The notes under the pieces: generated by a model | Databases searched by the model: none | What the model was told of the DNA's origin: nothing | What the model saw: the letters and a program-made list of their open reading frames with translations, nothing else | Translations under genes and position numbers: made by a program | Assembly: GCF_023283485.1 (NCBI RefSeq) | Contig: NZ_JAKILU010000001.1 | Location: 62,001 to 126,000 of the forward strand | Reading direction: 5' to 3' | Length of the DNA: 64,000 nt | Origin: Shewanella glacialipiscicola | GTDB taxonomy: Bacteria > Pseudomonadota > Gammaproteobacteria > Enterobacterales > Shewanellaceae | Part shown: positions 44,724 through 54,598 of the stretch, in pieces | Position numbering within the stretch: position 1 is the first letter of the stretch | Layout of the letters: each line of letters opens with the position of its first letter

Positions 44724-45581
44724 ATGCCTGAGAATATTGAATCCGAAAGTCCACTAAAGCGTCAATTACGCCTCATTATTTTTGGTACAGATACTCCCGC
44801 TGGTCGTTATTTCGATATCGGCTTAATGTTGTGTATTGTGCTGAGTGTGGGCCTCGTTTTTCTCGATACGGTTGAAATGTTTCACCGTGAATATGGCCAA
44901 ATTATTCGTGTATTAGAATGGATTTTTACCGTCATATTTACGATTGAATATGGCCTACGGTTATACTGCGCCACCCATCCTGTGTTATATGCCCGCAGTT
45001 TTTATGGGGTAATAGATTTATTATCGATATTGCCAACCTATTTAGCGCTACTGGTCCCCGGCGCTAACTTTACCTTAGTTATCCGCATACTGAGGTTATT
45101 CAGGATCTTCAGAGTGCTCAAGTTACTGCGTTATTTAAGCGAAGGTAATGTCCTGCTTAAAGCTATGATGCAGTCGAGCCGAAAGGTTTTTTTGTTCTTT
45201 TTCTCGGTCAGTTTGATCGTTATGGTACTCAGCGCAGTAATGTATGTGGTTGAAGGGCCTGATAATGGTTTCAGTTCAATTCCCCAATCTGTCTACTGGA
45301 CGATTGTGACGATTACGACCGTTGGCTACGGTGACATTACGCCTAAAACAGGTTTAGGGCAGGCTATTGCGGCTTGTACAATGTTAATTGGTTATTCAAT
45401 TATTGCTATTCCCACGGGTATTTTAACAGCTGAAATTTCCCATGAGGTGAGACGGCATCGGGATTTACGCTCTTGTAATCAATGCCACAAAACGGGTCAT
45501 GATCTTGATGCCATGTATTGTAGCCGCTGTGGCTGCGAGTTAGATAAATTAGATGTCCCTGCTGAAAAAGGTGATAAATAA
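44724..45581 (+). CDS. Voltage-gated potassium channel with C-terminal zinc ribbon
   Basis: A 285-residue six-helix Kv-type channel. S4 is rich in regularly spaced arginines (RILRLFRIFRVLKLLRYL), and the pore helix and selectivity filter are TITTVGYGD. The cytoplasmic tail carries a zinc-ribbon-like CNQCHKTG...YCSRCGCEL with two paired cysteine knuckles. The start is the ATG at 44724 (MPENIESE); AAGGA is 13 bases upstream, a little far, and an in-frame GTG at 44712 is an alternative. It is followed after 41 bases by a MATE transporter gene. Confidence 0.92.
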   Translation: MPENIESESPLKRQLRLIIFGTDTPAGRYFDIGLMLCIVLSVGLVFLDTVEMFHREYGQIIRVLEWIFTVIFTIEYGLRLYCATHPVLYARSFYGVIDLLSILPTYLALLVPGANFTLVIRILRLFRIFRVLKLLRYLSEGNVLLKAMMQSSRKVFLFFFSVSLIVMVLSAVMYVVEGPDNGFSSIPQSVYWTIVTITTVGYGDITPKTGLGQAIAACTMLIGYSIIAIPTGILTAEISHEVRRHRDLRSCNQCHKTGHDLDAMYCSRCGCELDKLDVPAEKGDK

Positions 45582-45622
45582 TGACTTTGGCTGATTCTTT
45601 TTATTTTTGTAGGTAAAACCGT

Positions 45623-47182
45623 ATGACGCAAGCCAAGTTTGTTGAAGGCCCTATTTTACGCCATATCTTAGTCATGAGTTCGACCGCCGCAGTGGGGATT
45701 TCAGCCTTATTTGTGGTGGATTTACTGGATATCTTTTTTCTTAGTTTATTAGGTGAGCATGAACTTGCCGCAGCGGTAGGTTATGCGGGCAGTATCTCCT
45801 TTTTCACAACCTCTATTGGTATCGGCTTATCGATTGCTTTAGGGGCGCTAGTGTCTCGCTCTATTGGTGCAAAAGACGTGGTGCTGGCAAAACGGCTATT
45901 ACTCAATAGCGCAATTGTCACCACCTTAATTAGCGTGCTGGTGGCTGTGGTTGTGACTAGCTTTATTCCTGAGCTAGTGGCATTAGTCGGCGCCCGTGGA
46001 CATACGGCGGTGCTTGCGGCCAGTTATTTATATATTTTAGTGCCTTCGCTGCCTTTTATTTGTTTAGCGATGGCGCTGGGCGGGGCTCTACGCGCCGTGG
46101 GGGATGCAAAACTCTCTATGATGTCCACCTTAGCGGGCGGTGGTGTTAATGCCGTGCTAGACCCGATTTTTATCTTTATGTTCGCAATGGGCATAGAAGG
46201 GGCGGCATTGGCATCGGTACTGGCGCGAGTGGCAGTGTTTGTGATCGCTGGTCGCGGGGTGGTGGTCAAGCATCAGTTGCTGGGTCATTTTAACAAAGCG
46301 CACTTTGTCGCAGATCTTAAACCTATTTTCACGATTGCGGGGCCCGCGATGTTAACCAATGTGGCGACGCCCATTGGTAATGCCTTTGTTACGCGCGCGA
46401 TTGCCGATTTTGGTGATGCTTATGTGGCGGGGTGGGCCGTATTAGGACGTTTGATCCCTGTGGCCTTTGGGATGATTTTTGCCCTTTCGGGCGCGATTGG
46501 GCCAATTGTTGGGCAAAACTTTGGTGCGGGTCAGTTTGATAGAGTAAGGGAGAGTTTGACCAGAGCTATCCAATTTTGCACTGTGTATGTGCTGGTAATG
46601 TCACTGTTGTTATTTGTGCTTAAGTCGCACTTGATCAATGTGTTTGACATGAAAGGTGACAGTGCTGATGTTATTAACTTCTTTTGCAGTTATATCGCGG
46701 TATTTTTTATCTTTTCAGGGATCTTATTCGTGGCGAATGCGTCATTTAATAACCTCGGAAAAGCCAAGTATTCCACCTTGTTTAATGTCGGCAAAGCCAC
46801 ATTGGGCACAGTGCCTTTTGTGTATTTTGGCGCGCAGTGGGGTGGGGTTTATGGTGTGTTGATTGGGCAAGTGATAGGCTCTGTGCTCTTTGGCACTTTA
46901 GGTGTGCTCGTTGCCTATCGTTTGGTGGATAAAGTAGCAGCACAAGCACAGTCGTTATCTTCACACCAAATGAGTGACACATTAAGCATGCAAGATGAAA
47001 TTGCAAACTGTGTTGCAGAGCATTCGCCTAGCGCAGTTAATCCCTTGTCATCAGCGCAGGCGCAGATGGCACAATTAACCGAAGAGCAAGAATCGGATAC
47101 TACTTTGCGCGGGATGAATGAAGATGACTCCACTGCGGATCACCATGGGTTAACGCCCAAAGCGCAGCAGCTCAATAAATAG
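45623..47182 (+). CDS. MATE family efflux transporter
   Basis: A 519-residue cation-coupled multidrug/toxin exporter with about 12 membrane segments (residues 15-435), homologous halves and typical loops (GGALRAVGDAK, GAIGPIVGQNFGAGQ). The C-terminal tail of about 80 residues is polar, acidic and low-complexity (SSHQMSDTLSMQDE...), longer than in NorM or DinF. GTAGGTAAAACC gives a moderate ribosome-binding site. It may be co-transcribed with the potassium channel. Substrate unknown. Confidence 0.9.
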   Translation: MTQAKFVEGPILRHILVMSSTAAVGISALFVVDLLDIFFLSLLGEHELAAAVGYAGSISFFTTSIGIGLSIALGALVSRSIGAKDVVLAKRLLLNSAIVTTLISVLVAVVVTSFIPELVALVGARGHTAVLAASYLYILVPSLPFICLAMALGGALRAVGDAKLSMMSTLAGGGVNAVLDPIFIFMFAMGIEGAALASVLARVAVFVIAGRGVVVKHQLLGHFNKAHFVADLKPIFTIAGPAMLTNVATPIGNAFVTRAIADFGDAYVAGWAVLGRLIPVAFGMIFALSGAIGPIVGQNFGAGQFDRVRESLTRAIQFCTVYVLVMSLLLFVLKSHLINVFDMKGDSADVINFFCSYIAVFFIFSGILFVANASFNNLGKAKYSTLFNVGKATLGTVPFVYFGAQWGGVYGVLIGQVIGSVLFGTLGVLVAYRLVDKVAAQAQSLSSHQMSDTLSMQDEIANCVAEHSPSAVNPLSSAQAQMAQLTEEQESDTTLRGMNEDDSTADHHGLTPKAQQLNK

Positions 47183-47251
47183 TTCGTAAACACGAGTTAG
47201 AGCGGAGTCTGATTAAGCTTTTTTTAGGGTTAATTTGCAGTGAATACAAAC

Positions 47252-47283
47252 AAAAAATGCCACTGACTTGAGTGGCATTTTTG
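47252..47283. terminator. Bidirectional terminator after MATE gene
   Basis: AAAAATGCCACT/AGTGGCATTTTT stem with a 6-base loop, between the MATE gene and the convergent DUF2986 gene. Confidence 0.9.
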
Positions 47284-47318
47284 CATTCGAAACTTAGCGT
47301 CTTGGCGACAGGTTCAGC

Positions 47319-47516
47319 CTAGCGAGTCGTTTCGTCTGTATGATCTGTATTTTTTTCATCAATCTGAGTGGTGTCTAAGGATTCAAGCTTCGCACGTTCA
47401 GCCTTAGAGACATAACCCGATTTAGCGGGCACGCCAATCGTGGCTGGGTCGACTTTATTTAGTCTGGCCTTGGCGCGTTTAGCAATTTTCTTGATGATCT
47501 TTTGTTTCTTGTTCAT
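47319..47516 (-). CDS. DUF2986 family small protein
   Basis: A 65-residue, highly basic N-terminal protein (MNKKQKIIKKIAKRAKARL) with a conserved SGYVSKAERAKL motif and an acidic tail (DEKNTDHTDE). It fits DUF2986, found in marine gammaproteobacteria; function unknown. The start is the ATG at 47516; eight extra upstream residues have no support. The charge split suggests nucleic-acid or ribosome contact, which is inference. Confidence 0.75.
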   Translation of the reverse strand: MNKKQKIIKKIAKRAKARLNKVDPATIGVPAKSGYVSKAERAKLESLDTTQIDEKNTDHTDETTR

Positions 47517-47878
47517 GACGTCTCTAATTTCGTTTCGCACCCGCTACGCGCAGGAATATGAGGCCAAGGGCTCAATTGAGGGCGGATTCTAACTCAATCT
47601 GAGCTAACTGACCATGCTTTGCTGTATTTTGTCGAAAAAGAACCGTGCATTCAATCTTTGGCGTTATCCCTTTATTTAGTACAAGTCGTTTGGTACAAGA
47701 AATAAGCATAAGCGTTTTGAGTTGGGGTTATGCAATAGAAGGGGCGTATTTTTCGATGTGTACTGACAATACGTACTATTAGTGCAGGTCAAAAGTCATT
47801 ATATTGCTTAAGGATTATTGATGTTGAAATTGACTAAGGTGAGCCGTAGCGTTCATACCTTGAATTGAGGAATATACG
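47517..47878. other. Divergent gap between DUF2986 and yqfB
   Basis: About 360 bases. I see no gene, no strong hairpin and no recognised regulatory site. The final TTGAGGA at 47864-47870 is the yqfB ribosome-binding site. Confidence 0.5.
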
Positions 47879-48193
47879 TTGTTAACTAAAATGACCTTTT
47901 TTGAACGCTTTGAGCGTGACATCTTAAGTGGCGCGAAAACCATTACGCTGCGTGATGAAGCCGAGTCCCATGTTGAGCCAGGACAAATATTACCGGTTTC
48001 AACTTTTGAAATGGATCGCTGGTTTTGTGAAATCCAAATTGTTGATGTGACGCCTGTAACACTCGCCGAGCTGACAGATGTACATGCCGAGCAAGAAAAT
48101 ATGACATTAGCGCAATTACGCAATGTCATCGCCGAGATTTATCCTGGTCTTGAGCAATTATTTATGATCCGGTTTAGTGTGTTACCGCAGTAA
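47879..48193 (+). CDS. yqfB: N4-acetylcytidine amidohydrolase YqfB (ASCH domain)
   Basis: A 104-residue single-domain ASCH protein. In E. coli it hydrolyses N4-acetylcytidine to cytidine and acetate. Conserved parts are TFFERFERDILSGAKTITLRDE (with catalytic lysine, threonine and acidic residues) and HAEQENMTLAQLRNVIAEIYPG. The start is a TTG at 47879, favoured because GAGGA lies 8 bases upstream; the next in-frame ATG (47891) is too far from it. It is convergent with the RND operon. Confidence 0.9.
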   Translation: MLTKMTFFERFERDILSGAKTITLRDEAESHVEPGQILPVSTFEMDRWFCEIQIVDVTPVTLAELTDVHAEQENMTLAQLRNVIAEIYPGLEQLFMIRFSVLPQ

Positions 48194-48224
48194 AAATGTA
48201 AGGTGTGATGGGGTATAAAAATAT

Positions 48225-48249
48225 CAAAAGGCTGCACCGCAGCCTTTTG
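48225..48249. terminator. Bidirectional terminator between yqfB and RND operon
   Basis: CAAAAGGCTGC/GCAGCCTTTTG perfect stem with a 3-base loop, between convergent genes. Confidence 0.9.
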
Positions 48250-48284
48250 TATTGGACTATTTCAATCGGACACTTAGCGCCTCA

Positions 48285-51200
48285 TTATAGCGTCCAAGGT
48301 AATAGCTTTTGGGCGAGTTGGTCAGCTTGGCCTAAGCCGATAGCAGCGCGATGACGCATCCTATATAAAGCTTGGTAGCACAAGGGCACTAAATATAAGC
48401 TGGTAAGAGTCGAGAACGACAAGCCACCAATTATGGCGATTGCCATGGGGGAATACGGCGGGCCGCCGCCACCAATTTGGGTTTCACCCATTGCCAGCGG
48501 CACTAATCCCAGAACTGTAGTACCGACTGTCATTAGCACTGGACGTAAACGCGTGATACACACTTGCCGAATAGTGTCGGATAATTTGTCGAGATCTGGC
48601 GTCATCTGATTAATTTGATCGACCAGAACGATGCCGTTATTCACCACTATGCCCATTAAAATTAAAATGCCTATCATGGCCATCACAGAAATAGGCGTAC
48701 CTGTAATAAATAGCGCCCAAAATACGCCAGTAATAGAAAATAAAATGGAGGTAATAATCGCTGTCGGTAATAACAGTGATTCAAACAAAGCTGCCATTAC
48801 GATATAAATCATTGCGATAGCCAATAACATATTGGTCGTCATGACACTTTGATCTTCATCTTGTCGCTCGAAACCGCCGCGCAGAGAATAATCGTAACCC
48901 GTCGGGAAATGGATATTCTCCATCACTTGCTTGATCTTAGTTTGTGCCTCTTCTGTAGTGAGGTTTTCTAAATTCGCGCCAATCGACAAAGCCGTTTGAC
49001 GATTGAAGTGTTTGATTGTGTCAAAGCGTGGTTGGATCTCGATGTTTGCTAAGTTATCTAAGGTGTATACCCTTTGGTCGATGCGCACTATGGGTAACTG
49101 TTTGAGTTTTTCTAAGGATTTTTGCCATTCTTTCTCATAGGCCATTTCGATGCGCAGCTCGCCGTTGGGATCATGACGGAAGGATCGCAGCGGCGAACCG
49201 CGTAGTGCCATAGCAATACTCGAGGCAATTTCATTGAGCTTTAAATCTAACCGTGCTGCCATTTGCCTGTCGATGCGGATAACAACTTCCTGCTGCGCGC
49301 CGCTTAGCTCAGAGCGAACATCTTGTAATCCTTTGATATTTTGCAGTAAAGGAATAACTTGTTCGCTTAAGGCAATAAGTTCAGAGGTTGAGCGTCCTGT
49401 CAGTGTGACCCGCACGCCAGAGTTATCATCTCCCCAACCAAATTGCGGTTTTGCTATAGCATACTTAGGGAAGCCACTACGGATGTTCTTTTTCAACTCA
49501 TCCAGTGGTATAGGTAAATCTTTTTTTAGCAGAATAACTGAAGAACCATCGTCAGGTGCGTAATAGCTGTAGACAGAGTCAATATGAAATTTATCTTTAT
49601 TATTATAAAGATACTCTTCCATTTGATTAACCATAGCCTCAGTCACATTGAGGTTATGTCGACCTTCCACTTGATAGTTGATGTAAATTCGCTCCTTGCT
49701 CTGGCTGTCTTCTTGATCCTGCTTGACCATCGATAGCGGCAGGGCGGTGGACGCGAGAATAGCCACGGCGATAGCGCCAGAGCACCAAGATCGGCGTAAT
49801 ACCCAATTGAGGCTGTTATTGTAAAACCCCTGCAACTTACTGGGTCCTTTGAGAGCCGTTATTTCAAAATGGAATTTAGTCAACATCAACGGGATCAGTG
49901 TTTTAGCGACCAGCAATGATGCGGCAAGGGAAATGCAAATCGCGATGGCAACATGCTCGAGGAAAATGGTCAGCTCGACTTTTACGCCAAAGATATTAGG
50001 TAAAAAAACGATGGCGGTGGTCATAGTACCCGCTAAAACGGCGAGAGACACTTTATCGACCCCCGTCATGACTGACTCTTCATTGTCCTTAGGGTGTTTA
50101 CCTTGTTTTTCCTGCAGCACGCTCTCGGTGACGACGACTGCGTTATCAATTAACATACCTATGGCGAGTAAAAGTCCCATCATCGACAGGATATTTAAGC
50201 TGTAACCGAGCAAGTACATGGCGGCGAGTGTCATACCGATTGAAATCGGTACAGATGACACGACCACTAAAGTCATTTTTAAATTACGCAGAAATAAGTA
50301 CAACACGACAAAAGACAATAGCGCGCCGATTAAGCCTGAAAGTAGCAAGTCAGCCAGCGATGACTTTACGCCAGAAGCTTGATCCTCCATGATAAACAAA
50401 CGAATACCTTGAAACTGTGGATCTTGTTTGGCTTGAGAAATCACCTTTAATACACGGTCTGATACTTCAACTAAGTTGGCGCCAGATTCTTTAAACACAT
50501 CTAAACCCACAGCATAGTGTTGATCTAAATGGCGGCCTTCGACGCGTTCAGGCAGGGCAAACTGTACCTCTGCAATGTCGCCTAAGGTCAAACCAGGACT
50601 GAGAATGAGTGCTTTGATATCTTCAAGGTTTCTAAACTCGCCCTTGGGTGAGACTTGGTAAACAAGGTTACTGGCCCTTAGCGTACCAGCGCTAATGACA
50701 AAGTTCTCTCTGCCAAGGCGTGCTTGCAAGTTAGTTACTGAAAAGCCACTTGCGGCGAGTTTATCGGCATTAATTCGTACTTCAATCTGTTTTTGTTCAA
50801 CGCCGTACAGGCTAACCTTAGAGACACCTTCGACCCGCTCAAGTGGACGCTTAAGCTGTTTATCGAGTAAGTCGAATGCACCCGAAAGCTCGCGGTCGCT
50901 CGATATGCGTATCGTGAGCACGGGCATATCGGCGGTAGAAAATTGGCGGATAAACACCCGCTCAACATCTTTAGGCAGTAAATGGCGCACCGCATCGATT
51001 TTTTCCCGCGCTTCTAGGCTTTTTGTTCCGACGTTTTCGCCCCACTTCATGTTGATTTCGATTTCAGCGCCTTCTTGGGACGATTCAGATTCAAGCTCAT
51101 CAATGCCGCCCATTGTCGCGAGGGATTCCTCCAGCACTCGGGTAATATCGCGCTCGACTTCAGCGGGGGTTGAGCCCTTGTAAGGCACTTGCACCACAAT

Positions 51201-51332
51201 TTGCGGTATATCGATGCCGGGGAACATTTCTAGCGGTAATAGACGACTTGAAGCCAGACCAAATAGCAAAATAGCCAAGAAGAACATGCTGGTGGTCACG
51301 GGACGCTTAATGGCTAAACGAGTGAGGTTCAT
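48285..51332 (-). CDS. RND efflux pump, second inner-membrane subunit
   Basis: A 1015-residue RND transporter, the last gene of a three-gene operon. It starts MNLTRLAIKRPVTTSMFF and has two six-helix repeats with large periplasmic loops. In TM4 the relay motif is GMLIDNAVVVTESV, with the second Asp of the usual pair replaced by Asn; TM10 carries GIVVNNGIVLVDQIN. It differs strongly from its upstream partner, so the two may form a heterotrimer, as in MdtBC, rather than being a recent duplication. The 4-base ATGA overlap indicates translational coupling. Substrate unknown. Confidence 0.9.
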   Translation of the reverse strand: MNLTRLAIKRPVTTSMFFLAILLFGLASSRLLPLEMFPGIDIPQIVVQVPYKGSTPAEVERDITRVLEESLATMGGIDELESESSQEGAEIEINMKWGENVGTKSLEAREKIDAVRHLLPKDVERVFIRQFSTADMPVLTIRISSDRELSGAFDLLDKQLKRPLERVEGVSKVSLYGVEQKQIEVRINADKLAASGFSVTNLQARLGRENFVISAGTLRASNLVYQVSPKGEFRNLEDIKALILSPGLTLGDIAEVQFALPERVEGRHLDQHYAVGLDVFKESGANLVEVSDRVLKVISQAKQDPQFQGIRLFIMEDQASGVKSSLADLLLSGLIGALLSFVVLYLFLRNLKMTLVVVSSVPISIGMTLAAMYLLGYSLNILSMMGLLLAIGMLIDNAVVVTESVLQEKQGKHPKDNEESVMTGVDKVSLAVLAGTMTTAIVFLPNIFGVKVELTIFLEHVAIAICISLAASLLVAKTLIPLMLTKFHFEITALKGPSKLQGFYNNSLNWVLRRSWCSGAIAVAILASTALPLSMVKQDQEDSQSKERIYINYQVEGRHNLNVTEAMVNQMEEYLYNNKDKFHIDSVYSYYAPDDGSSVILLKKDLPIPLDELKKNIRSGFPKYAIAKPQFGWGDDNSGVRVTLTGRSTSELIALSEQVIPLLQNIKGLQDVRSELSGAQQEVVIRIDRQMAARLDLKLNEIASSIAMALRGSPLRSFRHDPNGELRIEMAYEKEWQKSLEKLKQLPIVRIDQRVYTLDNLANIEIQPRFDTIKHFNRQTALSIGANLENLTTEEAQTKIKQVMENIHFPTGYDYSLRGGFERQDEDQSVMTTNMLLAIAMIYIVMAALFESLLLPTAIITSILFSITGVFWALFITGTPISVMAMIGILILMGIVVNNGIVLVDQINQMTPDLDKLSDTIRQVCITRLRPVLMTVGTTVLGLVPLAMGETQIGGGGPPYSPMAIAIIGGLSFSTLTSLYLVPLCYQALYRMRHRAAIGLGQADQLAQKLLPWTL

Positions 51333-54300
51333 GGGTGAGCCTCCTGTGTATCATGCTCAATCTGACTGCTTTCTACGGCATACTGCTTGCGATCGAAAAG
51401 TGCATAAAGCACTGGCAGCACAATTAACGTCAGTAAGGTTGATATACTGAGTCCAAAAATGACTGTAATTGCCATCGGTGCACGCACCTCGGAGCCATCG
51501 CCTAATCCTAGCGCCATCGGCAATAAACCTAAGGTAGTGGTGAGCGTGGTCATCATAATAGGGCGTAGGCGTGATTTAGCAGCGGCGCGAATAGCCTCGA
51601 GCTTTTGGTCGCCTTCGCGGCGCAGTTGATTGATGCGATCGACTAATACAATCGCGTTGTTCACTACAATTCCAGCAAGCATGATAAGACCGATAAATAC
51701 CACCACACTCAAATGGGTTTGGGTGATATAAAGTCCAAGTACGCTACCTGCCAAAGCCATCGGAACGGCAAACAGAATTAGGAGTGGATGCAATAGCGAT
51801 TCAAACTGACTTGCCATAACTAGATAGACTAAGAAAATGGCTAAAACAAGCGCAATTTTGAGTGATTTGAATGAATTTTCCATTTCCTCATTCTGCCCAC
51901 CAAAACGAGCTTGCACCGATGCGGGTAACACTTGTTGCGATAGTATTTGCTGTGCCTGTGCTACGGCATCGCTTAAGTCACCGTAGGCGATATTCGCCGA
52001 TACAAGTGCGACGCGCTGTTGACTGATTCGGTTAATTGCCGAAGGGCCTAATTGCAGTGAAACTTCGGCAACCGCACTTAACGCAATAGGCTGGCTGCTG
52101 TTTGGATTAATAATTAAGGCATCGATATCGCTAATTTGATCGCGCTCAGCAAGTTCGCTGCGTACCAGAATATCAATTTTACGGTCACGCACTGTGTACT
52201 GGCTAGCAATAGTGCCGCCGACGCGCTGGGCAATGCGGTTGGCAACCGTTGGCGCATCCATTCCGAGCGCCGCTAATCGGGCATGGTCAAAGCGGATACT
52301 GAGCTCAGGTTGCCCATCACGCAGACTAGTATTGACGTCAGCAAAACGCTCTGATGCGGATAACGTTTTGACTAGATTGTCGGCGCTGTGCTTGAGCAAG
52401 TTTAAATCGTAACCCGTGAGTTCTATCTCTAATGGTGTTTTAAAGCTAAATAGCTCAGGTTGTTCGATTTTCGCTTCAAGTTCAGGAATGCGGCGCGCGG
52501 TATCACGCAATACTTGAGTGATGGCGTTATAGGCACTGTGATCTGTGAGTACCACTTGCAAGCGGCCCCAGTTTTCACCTCCGCGGGCAGTGTCTGATGT
52601 CATCAAACCCCCACTACCGGCTTGGCTATAAGCATGGTTAACTTCGGCTCTGTCCTTGATGGACAACGCGAGCTGTTGCAATACCTTGTCAGTTTCACTC
52701 ACCGCCGTACCCGGTGGCAGCAGGATTTCGACATAAAACTCACCCTGATTCATCGGCGGAATAAGCTCCATTCCTAAGCGAGGTAACAAGCTAATACACG
52801 CGCTCGTTATCGCAATAGTGAGCAGCAGTGTAGTGATTTGTTGGCGCAGCGCTAAGGCCAATAGTTTGTGATAAACCGTCTCAATACTGTGGTAGATAAA
52901 GTTAAACCCTGAGCTTAAAGGACGCATGACTAGCCCAATAAGCCAAGAAAAGAAGCGGCTTAAAATAAACACTAAGGTTAATATTGCTCTGGGTAAGTAA
53001 CTAAATATAAGAAGAATAGGGAAGCTAGATGCTGTCTTACTGTAGTGCTTAAACTTACCCATTTTAGTGGTAGGTTTATCCTTAAATGGTGTTTTTACCA
53101 GTGCGGGTAAGCTTTTAAAGCCTTCGCGAGATGCCAACATAGGAATAGAAGTGAGTGCAACTAATAGTGATGCTAAAAGCGCAAAGGTGACGGTTAGCGC
53201 TTGGTCGGAAAATAGAGCGCCTGCAATGCCATCGACAAATACCAGAGGCACAAATACTGCAAGTGTGGTGAGGGTTGATGCAAAAATCGCCCCAGCGACT
53301 TCCTTTGTGCCTGTTACTGCTGCGTCTAACTTACTCATACCTTCGCTGCGGCAACGGTCAATGTTCTCTAATACTACAATGGCATTATCGACCAATAAAC
53401 CAATAGCCAGCGCAATACCGCCTAGTGACATGATGTTTAAGCTGATATTGGCAAAATACATCATATTAAAGGTGGCGATGACTGAGAAAGGAATCGAGAT
53501 AGAAATAATCAGTGTCGGGACGATGTTACGCAGGAACAAGTAAATCACTAGCATAGATAATACGCTGCCCATTAGCGCTGAAGAGGTCACTTCACTGATG
53601 GCACTTTCGATAAACTCAGATTGGTCGTAAATGACTTCGAGTTTGTTTTGTTTGGGATCTTGATTGATTTTAGCCAGTTCATCACGCAGTTTTTTGGCAA
53701 CAGCCACGGTATTGGCATCACCTTCTTTATAAATGGCCAGCTCAATCGATTCTTGGCTACCGATGCGGGTGATATCACTGCGTTCTTTATAGGCATCAGT
53801 GATGGTGGCAACTTCAAACAAACGCACTAAGGTTTGTTCATTACGATAGACAATAACTTGGCCAAGCTCTTCCAATGAATTGAATTGATTGAGTGTTCTG
53901 ACTAAATATTCACGATCACCTTGGATGACTTTACCCGCCGAGAGGTTAATATTTTCTTCGTTAATACGACGTTTAATGTCATCGGCATTGAGGTTAAGTT
54001 GCGACAGTTTTTCTTGATTGAGCAGAATATGCACTTCTTGCTCTAAACCACCCGATAAACGCACGGCTGCCACACCCGAAAGTGCTTCTAGACGTCGTTT
54101 AAGCTCTTCTTCTGCGTAGGTACGCATTTGCTTAAGATTGGCCTCTGAGGCATTGGGCACCGACAAGGCCAGACGCATTATCGGGTCAAGGTTGGGATTA
54201 AAACGCAGTAATAAGGGTTTTTTAACATCTAATGGCAGGGCAATGGTGTCGAGTTTTTCGCGCACATCTAAACTCGCCATGTCCATCGTGGTGCCCCATT

Positions 54301-54586
54301 CAAACTCGAGCACCACATCTGACATGCTTGAGCGCGAAATAGAGCTAATTTTACGTAAGCCTTTTACCACGCCAACGGCTTCTTCAATCGGTTTAGAGAC
54401 GAGTTGTTCGACTTCTACAGGCGCTGCACCGTCATACATAGTGCGAATGGTCAACGTGGGGTAGCTCAAATCTGGCAGTAACTTCACCGCCAAGCGTGAA
54501 AAACCCACCATACCGAATAACATCACCGCCAGCATGAACATCCATACCGTGACGGGCCGTTTAACTGAAGTGCTGATAATTGACAT
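51329..54586 (-). CDS. RND efflux pump, first inner-membrane subunit
   Basis: A 1085-residue RND transporter, somewhat longer than AcrB because of an insertion between membrane segments 6 and 7 (around residues 485-560, including KTPFKDKPTTKMGKFK). It starts at the ATG at 54586 (MSIISTSVKRPVTVWMF) with GGAG 6 bases upstream. TM4 has GLLVDNAIVVLENI, again Asp-Asn instead of Asp-Asp, and TM10 has GIVVNNAIVLVDRIN. It begins 12 bases after the adaptor stop. No outer-membrane factor gene accompanies the operon, so TolC is the likely exit. Confidence 0.9.
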   Translation of the reverse strand: MSIISTSVKRPVTVWMFMLAVMLFGMVGFSRLAVKLLPDLSYPTLTIRTMYDGAAPVEVEQLVSKPIEEAVGVVKGLRKISSISRSSMSDVVLEFEWGTTMDMASLDVREKLDTIALPLDVKKPLLLRFNPNLDPIMRLALSVPNASEANLKQMRTYAEEELKRRLEALSGVAAVRLSGGLEQEVHILLNQEKLSQLNLNADDIKRRINEENINLSAGKVIQGDREYLVRTLNQFNSLEELGQVIVYRNEQTLVRLFEVATITDAYKERSDITRIGSQESIELAIYKEGDANTVAVAKKLRDELAKINQDPKQNKLEVIYDQSEFIESAISEVTSSALMGSVLSMLVIYLFLRNIVPTLIISISIPFSVIATFNMMYFANISLNIMSLGGIALAIGLLVDNAIVVLENIDRCRSEGMSKLDAAVTGTKEVAGAIFASTLTTLAVFVPLVFVDGIAGALFSDQALTVTFALLASLLVALTSIPMLASREGFKSLPALVKTPFKDKPTTKMGKFKHYSKTASSFPILLIFSYLPRAILTLVFILSRFFSWLIGLVMRPLSSGFNFIYHSIETVYHKLLALALRQQITTLLLTIAITSACISLLPRLGMELIPPMNQGEFYVEILLPPGTAVSETDKVLQQLALSIKDRAEVNHAYSQAGSGGLMTSDTARGGENWGRLQVVLTDHSAYNAITQVLRDTARRIPELEAKIEQPELFSFKTPLEIELTGYDLNLLKHSADNLVKTLSASERFADVNTSLRDGQPELSIRFDHARLAALGMDAPTVANRIAQRVGGTIASQYTVRDRKIDILVRSELAERDQISDIDALIINPNSSQPIALSAVAEVSLQLGPSAINRISQQRVALVSANIAYGDLSDAVAQAQQILSQQVLPASVQARFGGQNEEMENSFKSLKIALVLAIFLVYLVMASQFESLLHPLLILFAVPMALAGSVLGLYITQTHLSVVVFIGLIMLAGIVVNNAIVLVDRINQLRREGDQKLEAIRAAAKSRLRPIMMTTLTTTLGLLPMALGLGDGSEVRAPMAITVIFGLSISTLLTLIVLPVLYALFDRKQYAVESSQIEHDTQEAHP

Positions 54587-54598
54587 GAATGACTCCAA

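Noticed and set aside
49849..50205. 118-codon plus-strand open frame inside the RND gene
   Set aside because: Antisense shadow of a conserved membrane protein; serine/threonine/isoleucine-rich composition typical of such shadows.
53067..53543. 158-codon plus-strand open frame inside the first RND gene
   Set aside because: Antisense shadow of a conserved RND protein, with no start signal.
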